From assembly GCA_022825005.1 (NCBI GenBank), contig JAJDYU010000042.1:20949-84948 (forward strand): a stretch of DNA of 64,000 bases, in the 5' to 3' direction. Below the pieces are notes generated by a model that was not told the origin of the DNA, did no database searches, and saw only the letters and a program-made list of their open reading frames with translations. The position numbers and the translations under genes were made by a program. Shown here one piece after another: positions 16,947 through 25,116 of the stretch. Source of the DNA: Acidimicrobiia bacterium (GTDB taxonomy: Bacteria > Actinomycetota > Acidimicrobiia > Acidimicrobiales > Bin134). Numbering within the stretch: the stretch's first letter is position 1; each line of letters opens with the position of its first letter.

Positions 16947-17689
16947 CGTTTTCGTCCTGCTCTGGTGGCGGCAACGGCATGGGCCGACCGTTCGAGGTCG
17001 TCGTCCAGGGGCTCCAAGTCCGCCGGGCACCCGGCGTGCTCCAGGGCCCAGCCCAGCATGGTATCGGCCAGCCAGGGATTCTTGGGCAGCAGCGGTCCGT
17101 GCAGGTACGTGCCCACCCGACGGCCGGCCACCGCTCCCTCGCAGCCGTCGTCTCCGTTGTTGCCGTGCCCTCGGCGCAGGTGGCCGAGCGGCGTGCACCC
17201 CCCGCCCAGATAAGTGCGCCCGGCGTGATTCTCATAACCGACTACCGTGCGGGACCGGCCGTTGAGGGTCACGTCCAGCACCACATCGCCGATGAGGCGG
17301 CTGCTTCCGGCGGTGGTCTCCAAGTCCAACAGCCCTATTCCGGGCATGCGCCGGCCGTCGGCTGCCGTGTAGCCGTGACCCAAAAGCTGGTAGCCGCCGC
17401 ACACCCCTAGCACCACCGCACCGTCATCGGCGGCATGGCGCAGAGGGTCGGCCTTTTGGGCCAGGTCTTCGGCCACCAGCATCTGGTCGCGATCTTGGCC
17501 GCCGCCTAGGTAGTAGAAGTGGCAGTCGGCGGCGATGGGATCGCCCAGCCCCGCTTCTGTGATTTCCAGCGACAACCCTCGCCATTCCAGGCGTCGAGAA
17601 AGCACTGCGATGTTTCCCCGGTCGGCGTAGATGTTCAGGTGATCCGGGTAAAGATGACAGAGCTTGACTGAAGGGTTCCCGGTGCTCAT
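16943..17689 (-). CDS. gatD: lipid II isoglutaminyl synthase glutaminase subunit GatD
   Basis: A 248-residue CobB/CobQ-like class I glutamine amidotransferase. The nucleophile is Cys97 in LGVCGGYQLLGH and the catalytic His is His197 in GTYLHGPLLPKNP, matching known GatD spacing (Cys94 and His189 in S. aureus). It supplies ammonia to MurT, which amidates the D-glutamate of lipid II to D-isoglutamine. ATG 17689 is chosen because it overlaps the murT stop as ATGA and has GGGAGG upstream; a start at 17701 would overlap murT more. Confidence 0.95.
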   Translation of the reverse strand: MSTGNPSVKLCHLYPDHLNIYADRGNIAVLSRRLEWRGLSLEITEAGLGDPIAADCHFYYLGGGQDRDQMLVAEDLAQKADPLRHAADDGAVVLGVCGGYQLLGHGYTAADGRRMPGIGLLDLETTAGSSRLIGDVVLDVTLNGRSRTVVGYENHAGRTYLGGGCTPLGHLRRGHGNNGDDGCEGAVAGRRVGTYLHGPLLPKNPWLADTMLGWALEHAGCPADLEPLDDDLERSAHAVAATRAGRKR

Positions 17690-19071
17690 TCGTCCTCCCA
17701 AAAGGCGGGGACGAGGCCCCGGTCGGCCAGCACCGTCTGGAACTCAAGCAGGGCGGTGTAGGTGGGCAGAACATAGAGGTGGCCGTCGGTTTCGCTGGCC
17801 CCCAAGGCGGTATTCAGCCCGGCGGACACCGAGGGAACGACCGAGAGTCGCTCGGGGTCGAATCCGGCGTACCGAAATCGCAGCGCCATGTCGTAGCCCC
17901 TGTCTCCGCCCACCGTGAGCGATGCCAGCCGGTCGCTGTCCAGCAGCAGTTCGTAGTCCACATCCCAGATCCACGACACGTCCTGCCCGTCGGCGGTGCG
18001 GTCGTTGAGCAAAACCAGCAGGTGCAGAGGGTGGTCTTCCAGCAGCATGGTTCGGATGTTCTCGTTGGCCCCGGCCGGGTTCTTGGCCAACAGCGTGGTC
18101 ACTCTGACGTTGCCGATCTGGGTGTGCTCGGCTCGTCCGAATGCCGCCTCCCGCTTGGCCAGCGCGGGGCCGATGGCCTCGGGGGCAAGGTTGAGGGCGA
18201 CGGTGGTGGCGGCGGCGGCCAAGGCGTTGTAGGAGTTGTGCATACCCGGCAGCCTCAGCGACAGCTCAATCGGACCTTGGGGAGTGGCGATGGAGAGCCG
18301 CTGGCCGTCCAACCCGTGCAACTCCACTCGGGTGGCCTGGACGTCGGGCTGGAACCGGGCCAAACCGCACTGCGAACAGGACCAGCGGCCGAGATGGGCG
18401 ATGGTGACCATTTCGTAGTGCAGTGAAGCGCCGCAGTGGCGGCACTCGGTGGTGTCGGCCGCGTGGGGCAAGCGGTCGCGGCCCACCCGGGGGTCTTCGA
18501 TGCCGTAGGACACGGTGTTTGGGTGCCGGGCGCCGATCTCGGCCACAGCGGGGTCGTCGGCGTTGTAGATCACGGTTGCGGCTGGGTCGAGTTCGGCCAC
18601 CGCGCCCCTCCAGCATTCAACCAGGTGTTCTAGTTCGCCATAGCGGTCAAGCTGGTCCCGGAACAGGTTCATCAGGGTGACTACCCGCGGCCTGGTCTTG
18701 GCCATCAGTCCCGGCAGGGCCGCCTCGTCGACTTCGAACAGGGCTACTTCGGCCCCATCGGCGTTGAGCAGGGCGGTGGCCACCCCGCGCTCCAAATTGG
18801 AGCCGGCGGTGTTGGCCACCACGCGGGCGCCGTTGGCGTCGAGTGCGGCCCGAACCAGCCGGGCTGTGGTGGTTTTTCCGTTGGTTCCCGAAACGAGGAT
18901 CACGCCGCCGGAAACCGAGCGGGCCATCTCTGCGGTGGCCTCTGGTCGCAAGCGGTTGAGGAGCAGGCCGGGCAGCGTCGTGCCCCCACCGCGCCCGAGC
19001 TTCTGGGATAGCCGCCCTGCTACACGAGCCGCTCTGGCGGCCAATCCCTGAGGCAGAGACGGCATCCTCAT
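17686..19071 (-). CDS. murT: lipid II isoglutaminyl synthase Mur-ligase subunit MurT
   Basis: A 461-residue Mur-ligase-like protein. The ATP site is GTNGKTT (62-68). A four-cysteine zinc ribbon, characteristic of MurT, is inserted in the central domain (Cys210, Cys213, Cys232, Cys235). The C-terminal DUF1727-like part includes LLVLLNDRTADGQDVSWIWD. With GatD it amidates lipid II in the cytoplasm, which is needed for peptidoglycan cross-linking in many Gram-positives. The gene order murT-gatD is the standard one. Confidence 0.95.
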   Translation of the reverse strand: MRMPSLPQGLAARAARVAGRLSQKLGRGGGTTLPGLLLNRLRPEATAEMARSVSGGVILVSGTNGKTTTARLVRAALDANGARVVANTAGSNLERGVATALLNADGAEVALFEVDEAALPGLMAKTRPRVVTLMNLFRDQLDRYGELEHLVECWRGAVAELDPAATVIYNADDPAVAEIGARHPNTVSYGIEDPRVGRDRLPHAADTTECRHCGASLHYEMVTIAHLGRWSCSQCGLARFQPDVQATRVELHGLDGQRLSIATPQGPIELSLRLPGMHNSYNALAAAATTVALNLAPEAIGPALAKREAAFGRAEHTQIGNVRVTTLLAKNPAGANENIRTMLLEDHPLHLLVLLNDRTADGQDVSWIWDVDYELLLDSDRLASLTVGGDRGYDMALRFRYAGFDPERLSVVPSVSAGLNTALGASETDGHLYVLPTYTALLEFQTVLADRGLVPAFWEDE

Positions 19072-19083
19072 AGTGATGTATTA

Positions 19084-20214
19084 CTACCGAAAGCGGCGGA
19101 AGAACTCGCGGATGTCCTGGGCCAAGGCCTCGGGCTCTTCCATGGCCGCGAAGTGCCCTCCCTCAGCCATGTCGGACCAGTGGACGATGTTGTAGTTGTC
19201 CTCCAACCAGCGCCGGGGGGCCTGCATGATCTCCATGGGAAAGCTGGCCATTCCCAGAGGGGTGCTGAGAGGGCCGCCCAATCCGGCTGCACCAGGGCGC
19301 AACGTCTCGTAGTACATGCGGGCCGACGATCCCCCGGTGGCCGTGAACCAGTAAAGGGAGATGTTGGTGAGAAGTCGATCCCGGCTCACCGCCGATTCGA
19401 TGGTGCCGTCGTTGTCGGTCCAGGCCAGGAATTTCTCGGCGATCCAGGCAAGCTGCCCGACGGCGGAGTCGGTCAAGCCATAGGCCAGGGTCTGGGGCTT
19501 GGTGCTCTGGATCTGCATGTAGCCCGCGCCCTCGGTGAAATAGAGGTTGGCCCGGCCCAACCCGGCCTGCTCGGTCTCGGTGAGCTCGCCGGGCCCTTCC
19601 TCAGGAGCCGTGGCGAACAAGAAGTTCACATGGACTGCCTCGCAGTGATCGGGGTCACAGCGGCCGATGTTCTGGGAGATCATCGAGCCCCAATCACCCC
19701 CCTGGGCTCCGTAACGGTCGTATCCCAGGCGCCCCATCAGCTCGGAAAATGCCTTGGCAGTGCGGACGGTGTCCCATCCCCGATCGGCGGTCGGCCCCGA
19801 GAAGCCGTAGCCCGGGAGCGACGGGGCGATCACATGGAAGGCATCGGCGGGGTCATCGGGCTCGGTGAGCAGCCCGATGATGTCGAGGAACTCCACCACC
19901 GTGCCGGGCCAACCGTGGCTGATGATCAGCGGATAGGCGTCGGGGTGGGAGGAGCGCTGGTGGATGAAGTGGATGTTCTGGCCGTCGATGGTGGTGGTGA
20001 AGTGGTCGAGTTCGTTCAGTTCGGCCTCCGCGGCCCGCCAGTCGTACTCGTCGGCCCAGTAACTGGCAAGTTCCTGGATGTAGCCCATCTCTGCGCCGTA
20101 GTCCCAGCCGGCGTCGGGAAGCTGGTCGGGCCAACGGGCCTCCCGCAGACGCCGGTGGAGGTCTTCCAGCGCGGCATCGGGAATCTCAACGGTGAACGGG
20201 GTGATGTCGGACAC
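19084..20214 (-). CDS. epoxide hydrolase, microsomal type
   Basis: A 376-residue alpha/beta hydrolase with the N-terminal epoxide hydrolase (EHN) domain. The oxyanion-hole motif is HGWP (100-103), APSLPGYGFSG follows, and the nucleophile is Asp174 in QGGDWGS. The C-terminal catalytic His is in EGGHFAAMEEP. Enzymes of this type open epoxides of fatty or aromatic compounds to diols. It sits just upstream of murT (12 bases) and may be co-transcribed. Confidence 0.9.
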   Translation of the reverse strand: MSDITPFTVEIPDAALEDLHRRLREARWPDQLPDAGWDYGAEMGYIQELASYWADEYDWRAAEAELNELDHFTTTIDGQNIHFIHQRSSHPDAYPLIISHGWPGTVVEFLDIIGLLTEPDDPADAFHVIAPSLPGYGFSGPTADRGWDTVRTAKAFSELMGRLGYDRYGAQGGDWGSMISQNIGRCDPDHCEAVHVNFLFATAPEEGPGELTETEQAGLGRANLYFTEGAGYMQIQSTKPQTLAYGLTDSAVGQLAWIAEKFLAWTDNDGTIESAVSRDRLLTNISLYWFTATGGSSARMYYETLRPGAAGLGGPLSTPLGMASFPMEIMQAPRRWLEDNYNIVHWSDMAEGGHFAAMEEPEALAQDIREFFRRFR

Positions 20215-20240
20215 TGGTCTCCTCAGGTCGGTGCTGGTCG

Positions 20241-21227
20241 TTAGGCGGGGGAGCGGGGGATCAGCCCTGCGTTGGTTCTGGCCCGCTCCAAGGTGGCTGC
20301 TGCCACGGTGCGGGCCTTGTCGGCCCCAGTGGCCAGTACCCGGGCGATCTCTCCCGGGTCGGACGACAGTTCGGCGTATCGCTCCCTGATGGGGGAGAGC
20401 AGCTCGTTCACCGCATCAGCGGTGTCGGCTTTGAGCGGCCCGTATTGGGCATAGTCGTCGGCCACCGACTCCGGAGTTCGTCCGGTGGCCGATGCCAGGA
20501 TGCCCAGCAGGTTGGACACCCCCGGCTTGGTCCCGGGGTCGTAGCGCACCTCGTTTTCGCTGTCGGTTACCGCCCGCTTGAACTTGCGCGTAACGCTCTC
20601 GGATTCCTCCAACACGCCGACGGTGCCGGCCGACTCCAACGACTTGGACATCTTGTCGGCCGGATTCTGGAGGTCCATGACCCGGGCCCCCGCGGTGGGG
20701 ATGACGTGGGCGGGCACTGTGAAGGTGTCGCCGTAGCGGCGGTTGAAGCGCTCCGCGATGTCCCGGCACAGCTCGATGTGCTGGCGCTGGTCGTCGCCCA
20801 CCGGAACCAGGTCGGTGTCGTACAGCAAGATGTCCGACGCCTGAAGGGCGGGATAGGTGAACAGGCCGGCAGACACGAATTCAGACCGGTCGGACTTGTC
20901 CTTGAACTGGGTCATCCGGCGCAGCTCGCCGAAGCCCACGGTGCACTCCATCATCCATGCCAACTCGGCGTGCTCGCTCACCGAGCTCTGCACGAACAAA
21001 GTGGACCGATCGGGGTCGATGCCCACCGAGAGGAGCATTGCCGCCGCGGCCAGGGTGTTGTCCCGCAGCTCGTCGGGATCGGGTGCGGTGGTGAGGGCGT
21101 GGAGATCTACCACGCAGTACACCGCGTCGTGCTCGTGCTGGTAGGCCACCCAGTTGCGCAGCGCGCCCAGCAGGTTGCCCAGGTGCATGCCGCCGGACGG
21201 CTGAATACCAGAGAACACTCGCGCCAC
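20241..21227 (-). CDS. trpS: tryptophanyl-tRNA synthetase
   Basis: A class I synthetase of about 328 residues. It starts VARVFSGIQPSGGMHLGN, where HLGN is the HIGH-type motif; the KMSKS motif is present as ADKMSKSLES. The DILLYDTDLVPVGDDQRQH segment is the typical Trp-adenylate site. The frame is open far upstream, but the family begins at the IFSG strand, so GTG 21227 is used; TTG 21236, 4 bases after a GGCGGG, is a close alternative. It is divergent from scpA. It joins tryptophan to tRNA(Trp). Confidence 0.93.
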   Translation of the reverse strand: MARVFSGIQPSGGMHLGNLLGALRNWVAYQHEHDAVYCVVDLHALTTAPDPDELRDNTLAAAAMLLSVGIDPDRSTLFVQSSVSEHAELAWMMECTVGFGELRRMTQFKDKSDRSEFVSAGLFTYPALQASDILLYDTDLVPVGDDQRQHIELCRDIAERFNRRYGDTFTVPAHVIPTAGARVMDLQNPADKMSKSLESAGTVGVLEESESVTRKFKRAVTDSENEVRYDPGTKPGVSNLLGILASATGRTPESVADDYAQYGPLKADTADAVNELLSPIRERYAELSSDPGEIARVLATGADKARTVAAATLERARTNAGLIPRSPA

Positions 21228-21323
21228 GCCGGTCAAACTACCCGCCTGGATCCCGAAATCCCTAGGTGCCAGCCCTGATCCCAAAACCCCGAATCGGCAG
21301 ATGGTGAGTTCTACACTTGGCGA

Positions 21324-22133
21324 GTGGTCGCAGAGGTGAGAACGGAGGTGTCCGAAGGGCCGTTTGAAGTGCGAACCGAGGTCTTCGAGGGTCCATTCGA
21401 CCTGCTTTTGCACCTCATATTGAGGGACGAGGTCGATCTCTATGAAGTGAGGGTGGGCGACATCGTGGACGCCTATCTGGCCGAGCTCAACAAGATGGAG
21501 CAGCTCAACTTGGGCGTGGCCACCGAGTTCTTGCTGATCGCGGCCACGCTGGTACAGCTCAAAAGCAGCCGCCTGCTGCCCGACAGCGAGTCACTGGATC
21601 TGGACGAGGAACTGGCCCTGTGGTCGGAGCGCGACCTCCTACTGGCCCGGCTGCTGGAGTGCCAGACCTTCAAAGGGGTTGCCCAGGTCCTTGAGCAGCT
21701 GGCTGAAGTGGCCGGGCGCGGCCTGCCCCGCACGGCCGGTCCCGATGAGCGCTATGTAGACCTCGTGCCCGACTTTTTAGAGGGGATCGGTCCCGAAGAT
21801 CTCAGAGCCGCATTTCTACGGGCCACGGCTACCCGGCCCACGCCGCGGGTGAACGTACAGCACATCACCGACATCCCCATCAGCGTTGACGAGGTGGCCG
21901 CCGACCTCATGGCCCGCCTGCCGGAGATGGGGACGGTGGGATTCCGGGAGCTGACCGAGGATCTGGAGACCGGCATCGAGGTGGTGGTGTACTTCTTGGC
22001 CGTGCTGGAGCTCTACAAGCGGGGCTTGGTGGACGTGTTGCAGGCCGCGACGTTCGGCCGCATTGCCATCACCTGGAGCGCCGAGGCCGACTTCGACGAG
22101 ACATTGGCAGGAGTGGACTCCTATGACGGATGA
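21324..22133 (+). CDS. scpA: segregation and condensation protein ScpA
   Basis: A 269-residue kleisin subunit of the SMC-ScpAB condensin complex. The FEGPFDLLLHLILRDEVDLY start and the TEFLLIAATLVQLKSSRLLP helix are diagnostic; the winged-helix C-terminus ends VYFLAVLELYKRGLVDV. The N-terminus is odd: EVRTEVSEGPF is directly repeated as EVRTEVFEGPF, placing an extra copy before the normal start of the protein. GTG 21324 is the assigned start. It heads an operon running to plsC. Confidence 0.95.
   Translation: MVAEVRTEVSEGPFEVRTEVFEGPFDLLLHLILRDEVDLYEVRVGDIVDAYLAELNKMEQLNLGVATEFLLIAATLVQLKSSRLLPDSESLDLDEELALWSERDLLLARLLECQTFKGVAQVLEQLAEVAGRGLPRTAGPDERYVDLVPDFLEGIGPEDLRAAFLRATATRPTPRVNVQHITDIPISVDEVAADLMARLPEMGTVGFRELTEDLETGIEVVVYFLAVLELYKRGLVDVLQAATFGRIAITWSAEADFDETLAGVDSYDG
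21333..21398 (+). repeat. 33-bp tandem duplication at the scpA 5' end
   Basis: Two adjacent 33-base units (21333-21365 and 21366-21398) encode EVRTEVSEGPF and EVRTEVFEGPF. The DNA copies differ mostly at synonymous positions while the peptide is nearly unchanged, so the duplication looks old. It is in frame and lengthens ScpA by 11 residues. Confidence 0.75.
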
Positions 22134-22176
22134 GAATCGAGACATTGGCAGGAGTGGACTCCAATGACGGATGAGA
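22097..22176 (+). repeat. 41-bp tandem duplication across the scpA-scpB junction
   Basis: Positions 22097-22135 recur at 22138-22176 with one mismatch in 39 bases, a 41-base period. Each copy holds the end of scpA-like sequence and an ATGACGGATGAG start. The first copy contains the real scpA stop (22131-22133); the second contains the real scpB start (22164). Confidence 0.9.
22123..22167 (+). other. 14-codon leader mini-ORF created by the junction duplication
   Basis: The first copy of the scpB start opens a 14-codon frame beginning MTDE, like ScpB itself. It ends at TGA 22165-22167, which overlaps the real scpB ATG as ATGA. A 41-base period (two modulo three) automatically produces this layout when a gene begins ATGA. 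Whether it is translated is unknown; if so it would keep ribosomes coupled from scpA to scpB. Confidence 0.45.
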
Positions 22177-22850
22177 GCATTGAGGCTCGCCAGGCGGTGG
22201 AGGCCATCGTGATGGTTGCCGAGGAGCCGGTCCCGCCGGGGCTCATGGCCCAGCTCCTTGAGATTCCCACCGGTCAGGTGGAGGCCATCTGCGAACAGTT
22301 GGCCGAGGAATACCGGGCCGAGGGCCGGGGATTCGAACTGGTCCGGGTGGCTGGTGGCTATCGGTTCCGCAGCCATCCCGATGCCGAACCGTACGTGAAG
22401 CGGTTTGTAGTCAGCGGCCAGAGCTCCCGTCTCTCCTCAGCCGCGCTGGAGACCCTGGCCATTGTGGCCTACAAGCAACCGCTGTCTAGGGCCCAGGTGT
22501 CGGCCATCCGGGGGGTGAACGCCGAGGGGGCCATGCGCACCCTCCAGCATCGGGGACTGGTTCAGGAAGTGGGCCGGGATCCAGGTCCGGGCAATGCCCG
22601 CCTGTTTGCCACCACGCCGGCCTTCCTGGAGCGGCTGGGGCTCCACTCCATCGACGAACTACCCCCGCTGGTCGATTTTGTGCCCGGCGCCGAAGTGATC
22701 GAGGCCTTGGAGACAAGTCTGATGGCCGACAGCCGAACCGGGTCATCTGGCACCGACAGCCAAGACATGCCGGCCCAAGGGCAACAGCACGGCACTATCG
22801 CGTCGATCCGGGAGCCCGAAAGCGGCAATAGCGATGTCCCGACAGTGTGA
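22164..22850 (+). CDS. scpB: segregation and condensation protein ScpB
   Basis: A 228-residue ScpB with two winged-helix domains. The first includes AVEAIVMVAEEPVPPGLMA; the second includes LSSAALETLAIVAYKQPLSR followed by AQVSAIRGVNAEG, a family hallmark. It binds ScpA and regulates the SMC complex in chromosome segregation. The C-terminal 50 residues are a divergent polar tail. ATG 22164 lies in the second copy of the junction duplication. Its stop overlaps the next GTG as GTGA. Confidence 0.95.
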   Translation: MTDESIEARQAVEAIVMVAEEPVPPGLMAQLLEIPTGQVEAICEQLAEEYRAEGRGFELVRVAGGYRFRSHPDAEPYVKRFVVSGQSSRLSSAALETLAIVAYKQPLSRAQVSAIRGVNAEGAMRTLQHRGLVQEVGRDPGPGNARLFATTPAFLERLGLHSIDELPPLVDFVPGAEVIEALETSLMADSRTGSSGTDSQDMPAQGQQHGTIASIREPESGNSDVPTV

Positions 22851-23569
22851 GCGAGCCTGAGCGGATTCAGAAGGTCCTGGCCGCTGCCGGAGTGGCCAGC
22901 CGCCGGGCAGTCGAGGAGATGGTGGCCGAGGGCCGCATTTCAGTGAACGGGCAGCCCGCCCGGCTCGGCCAGCGGATCGATCCCGAGCACGACGCGGTTG
23001 AGGTTGACGGCGTCCCGGTGGGGCTGCGGGCCGATCTGGTGTACTACCTGCTGAACAAGCCCTCCGGAGTGGTTACTACCGCGTCCGATCCCCAGGGGCG
23101 CCCCACCGTGGTGGCCATGGTGCCGAGCGAGCCCCGGGTCTTCCCGGTGGGCCGCCTAGACGCGGACAGCGAGGGGCTATTGCTGCTCACCAACGACGGG
23201 GGGCTGACCCACCGACTGACCCATCCGTCTTTCGGGGTCGACAAGGAGTACCTGGCCCACGTCGAGGGCCGTCCTGGCCGCGGGTCGCTGAGGAGCCTGC
23301 GCGAGGGAGTGGAGTTGGATGACGGCATGGCTCGGGCAGTTGCGGTGTCGTTGCCCGAGCCGTCGGTCATCCGCATCGTGGTCCACGAGGGCCGCAACCG
23401 ACTGGTTCGGCGGATGTGCGAGGCGATAGGCCATCCTGTGATCCGCCTGGTTCGCACCCGCATCGGCCCGCTGGCCGATCGAAGGCTCCCGCCGGGCGAG
23501 TGGCGAGATTTGAGTCAGAGCGAAGTCCGGAAGCTGGAGCGCCAGGGGGCGGAGCTCACCGGCAACTGA
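22847..23569 (+). CDS. rluB: 16S/23S rRNA pseudouridine synthase (RluB/RsuA family)
   Basis: A 240-residue RsuA/RluB-family enzyme converting uridine to pseudouridine in rRNA. An N-terminal S4 RNA-binding domain (ERIQKVLAAAGVASRRAVEEM) precedes the catalytic domain with Asp105 in GRLDADSEGLLLLTNDG. The scpA-scpB-rluB order is common in Gram-positives, supporting RluB-type function. GTG 22847 overlaps the scpB stop by 4 bases. Confidence 0.93.
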   Translation: MSEPERIQKVLAAAGVASRRAVEEMVAEGRISVNGQPARLGQRIDPEHDAVEVDGVPVGLRADLVYYLLNKPSGVVTTASDPQGRPTVVAMVPSEPRVFPVGRLDADSEGLLLLTNDGGLTHRLTHPSFGVDKEYLAHVEGRPGRGSLRSLREGVELDDGMARAVAVSLPEPSVIRIVVHEGRNRLVRRMCEAIGHPVIRLVRTRIGPLADRRLPPGEWRDLSQSEVRKLERQGAELTGN

Positions 23570-23601
23570 GTTAAGGGCCGCATCCAGGGGTCGGTACAAT
23601 T

Positions 23602-23976
23602 TTGGCCGTGAGCAGCGCCGTCCGCGCCCTGCGGGGCGCCACCACCATTGATGTCGATACTCCCGAGCATATGGGGGAGCGGATCATCGCGCTGTTGACC
23701 GAGCTGTTCGACCGCAACGACATCGATCACGACGACCTGATCAGCATTGTCTTCACCGCCACCTCCGACATCAACTCGGCCTTTCCCGCGGCCGCGGCCC
23801 GAAAATTCGGCCTCGGCGACGTGCCTCTGCTCTGCGCCCAGGAGCTGGACATCGTAGAGGGGACGCCACTGTGCCTGCGCGTGCTGATCCATCTGACCAC
23901 CGAGCGGGGGCGCGACGAATTGCACCACATTTACCTGGAAGGCGCACGAGGCCTGCGCGACGACCTTCCCGCGTGA
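23602..23976 (+). CDS. aroH: chorismate mutase, AroH type
   Basis: A monofunctional AroH-fold chorismate mutase of about 124 residues, converting chorismate to prephenate for Phe and Tyr synthesis. Recognisable parts are VRALRGATTIDVDTPEHM at the start, DHDDLISIVFTATSDINSAF, then VPLLCAQELDIVEG and CLRVLIH near the active site. TTG 23602 is preceded by AGGGG about 10 bases away; GTG 23608 is nearly as good. The stop overlaps the next gene's ATG. It sits before tyrA and aroA, forming an aromatic amino-acid block. Confidence 0.93.
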   Translation: MAVSSAVRALRGATTIDVDTPEHMGERIIALLTELFDRNDIDHDDLISIVFTATSDINSAFPAAAARKFGLGDVPLLCAQELDIVEGTPLCLRVLIHLTTERGRDELHHIYLEGARGLRDDLPA

Positions 23977-25079
23977 TGGCCACCCAGCGGGCCGCCATTG
24001 TCGGCACCGGGCAGCCGGTAGGTTCAGGCAGAGCCGCCATCGTCGGCACCGGGCTTATCGGAGGCTCCATCGGATTGGCCTTGCGGGAGCGGGGCTGGTG
24101 GGTGACCGGCACCGACCAGGACGAGGCGGTGGCCGTCGAAGCGCTCAATCGGGGCGCACTGGATGCGGTTGGACCGCCGACCGACGCCGACATCACGTTT
24201 GTGGCCACCCCGGTGGGAGCGGCCGCTCCCGAGGCCCGCAAGGCGTTGGCGATGGGCAACGGACCGGTGACTGACGTGGGCAGCGTGAAGACCCCGATTG
24301 TGACCTCGGTGGCCAGCCCCCGCTTTGTGGGCGGCCACCCCATGGCCGGTAGCGAGCAGGAGGGGGTGGCCGGGGCTCGGGCCGATTTGTTCAAGAACGC
24401 GGTATGGGTCCTAACCCCCACCGACGACACCGACGATGACTCCCTGGTTCAGATCCGCTCGGTGGTGGCCTCAATGGGAGCCGACGTGGTGTCGCTGGCC
24501 CCAGAGCGCCACGACGCCCTGGTCGCGGTGGTCTCCCACGTGCCCCATCTCACCGCAGCCACGCTCATGACCTTGGCCGATGAGCGCTCTGAGGAGCACC
24601 AGGTGATGTTGCGGCTGGCCGCGGGTGGATTCCGGGACATGACTCGCATCGCCTCGGGTCATCCAGGAATATGGCCCGATATCTGTGATGAGAACTCCGA
24701 GGCCATCTGCTCGGTGCTCGACCGCTTCATCGCCGCCTTGGCCGAGGTGCGCTCACTGGTAGCCGACGGCAACCGGGGCGGGCTGTTGGAGCTCTTGGAG
24801 CAGGCGAGAAGTGCCCGAGCCCATCTGCCTTACGGACTGGACCGAGACGTCTCGCTGTCTGAGGTCAGGGTGCCGGTGTTCGACCGTCCCGGCGAGCTGG
24901 CCCGTATCACCAGCCTCACCACCGACATCGGGGTGAACATCTTCGACCTGGAGATCGCTCACTCTGTGGAGGGCGGCCAAGGCGTGGCCATCCTGGTGGT
25001 CAACGCGGAGGCGTCCGACGGCCTGTTGGAGGCCCTCAGGAAGCAGGGTTACGCCCCGTCGTCAAGAGTGCTGTCGTGA
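23976..25079 (+). CDS. tyrA: prephenate dehydrogenase with C-terminal ACT domain
   Basis: A 367-residue TyrA converting prephenate to 4-hydroxyphenylpyruvate with NAD. The Rossmann GTGLIGGS loop is followed by VTDVGSVKTPIV, the GGHPMAGSE motif and HVPHLTAATL. An ACT domain occupies about residues 295-367 (EVRVPVFDRPGELARITSL onward), suggesting feedback control by tyrosine. The N-terminus is unusual: RAAIVGTG occurs twice, 14 residues apart, so a partial first Rossmann strand precedes the functional one. ATG 23976 overlaps the aroH stop. Confidence 0.93.
   Translation: MATQRAAIVGTGQPVGSGRAAIVGTGLIGGSIGLALRERGWWVTGTDQDEAVAVEALNRGALDAVGPPTDADITFVATPVGAAAPEARKALAMGNGPVTDVGSVKTPIVTSVASPRFVGGHPMAGSEQEGVAGARADLFKNAVWVLTPTDDTDDDSLVQIRSVVASMGADVVSLAPERHDALVAVVSHVPHLTAATLMTLADERSEEHQVMLRLAAGGFRDMTRIASGHPGIWPDICDENSEAICSVLDRFIAALAEVRSLVADGNRGGLLELLEQARSARAHLPYGLDRDVSLSEVRVPVFDRPGELARITSLTTDIGVNIFDLEIAHSVEGGQGVAILVVNAEASDGLLEALRKQGYAPSSRVLS
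23991..24053 (+). repeat. in-frame 42-bp-spaced duplication at the tyrA 5' end
   Basis: The 21 bases at 23991-24011 recur at 24033-24053 with one mismatch, giving RAAIVGTG twice. The 42-base spacing keeps the frame. The intervening QPVGSG has drifted, so only part of the duplicated unit is still visible. Confidence 0.75.
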
Positions 25080-25116
25080 GCGACCCAGGGGAGCGTCGCG
25101 GCGCGGGGATCCGGAC

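Noticed and set aside
20241..21413. trpS starting at 21413 with a 62-residue N-terminal extension
   Set aside because: It would overlap the divergent scpA start, and the extra residues have no match to the synthetase family.
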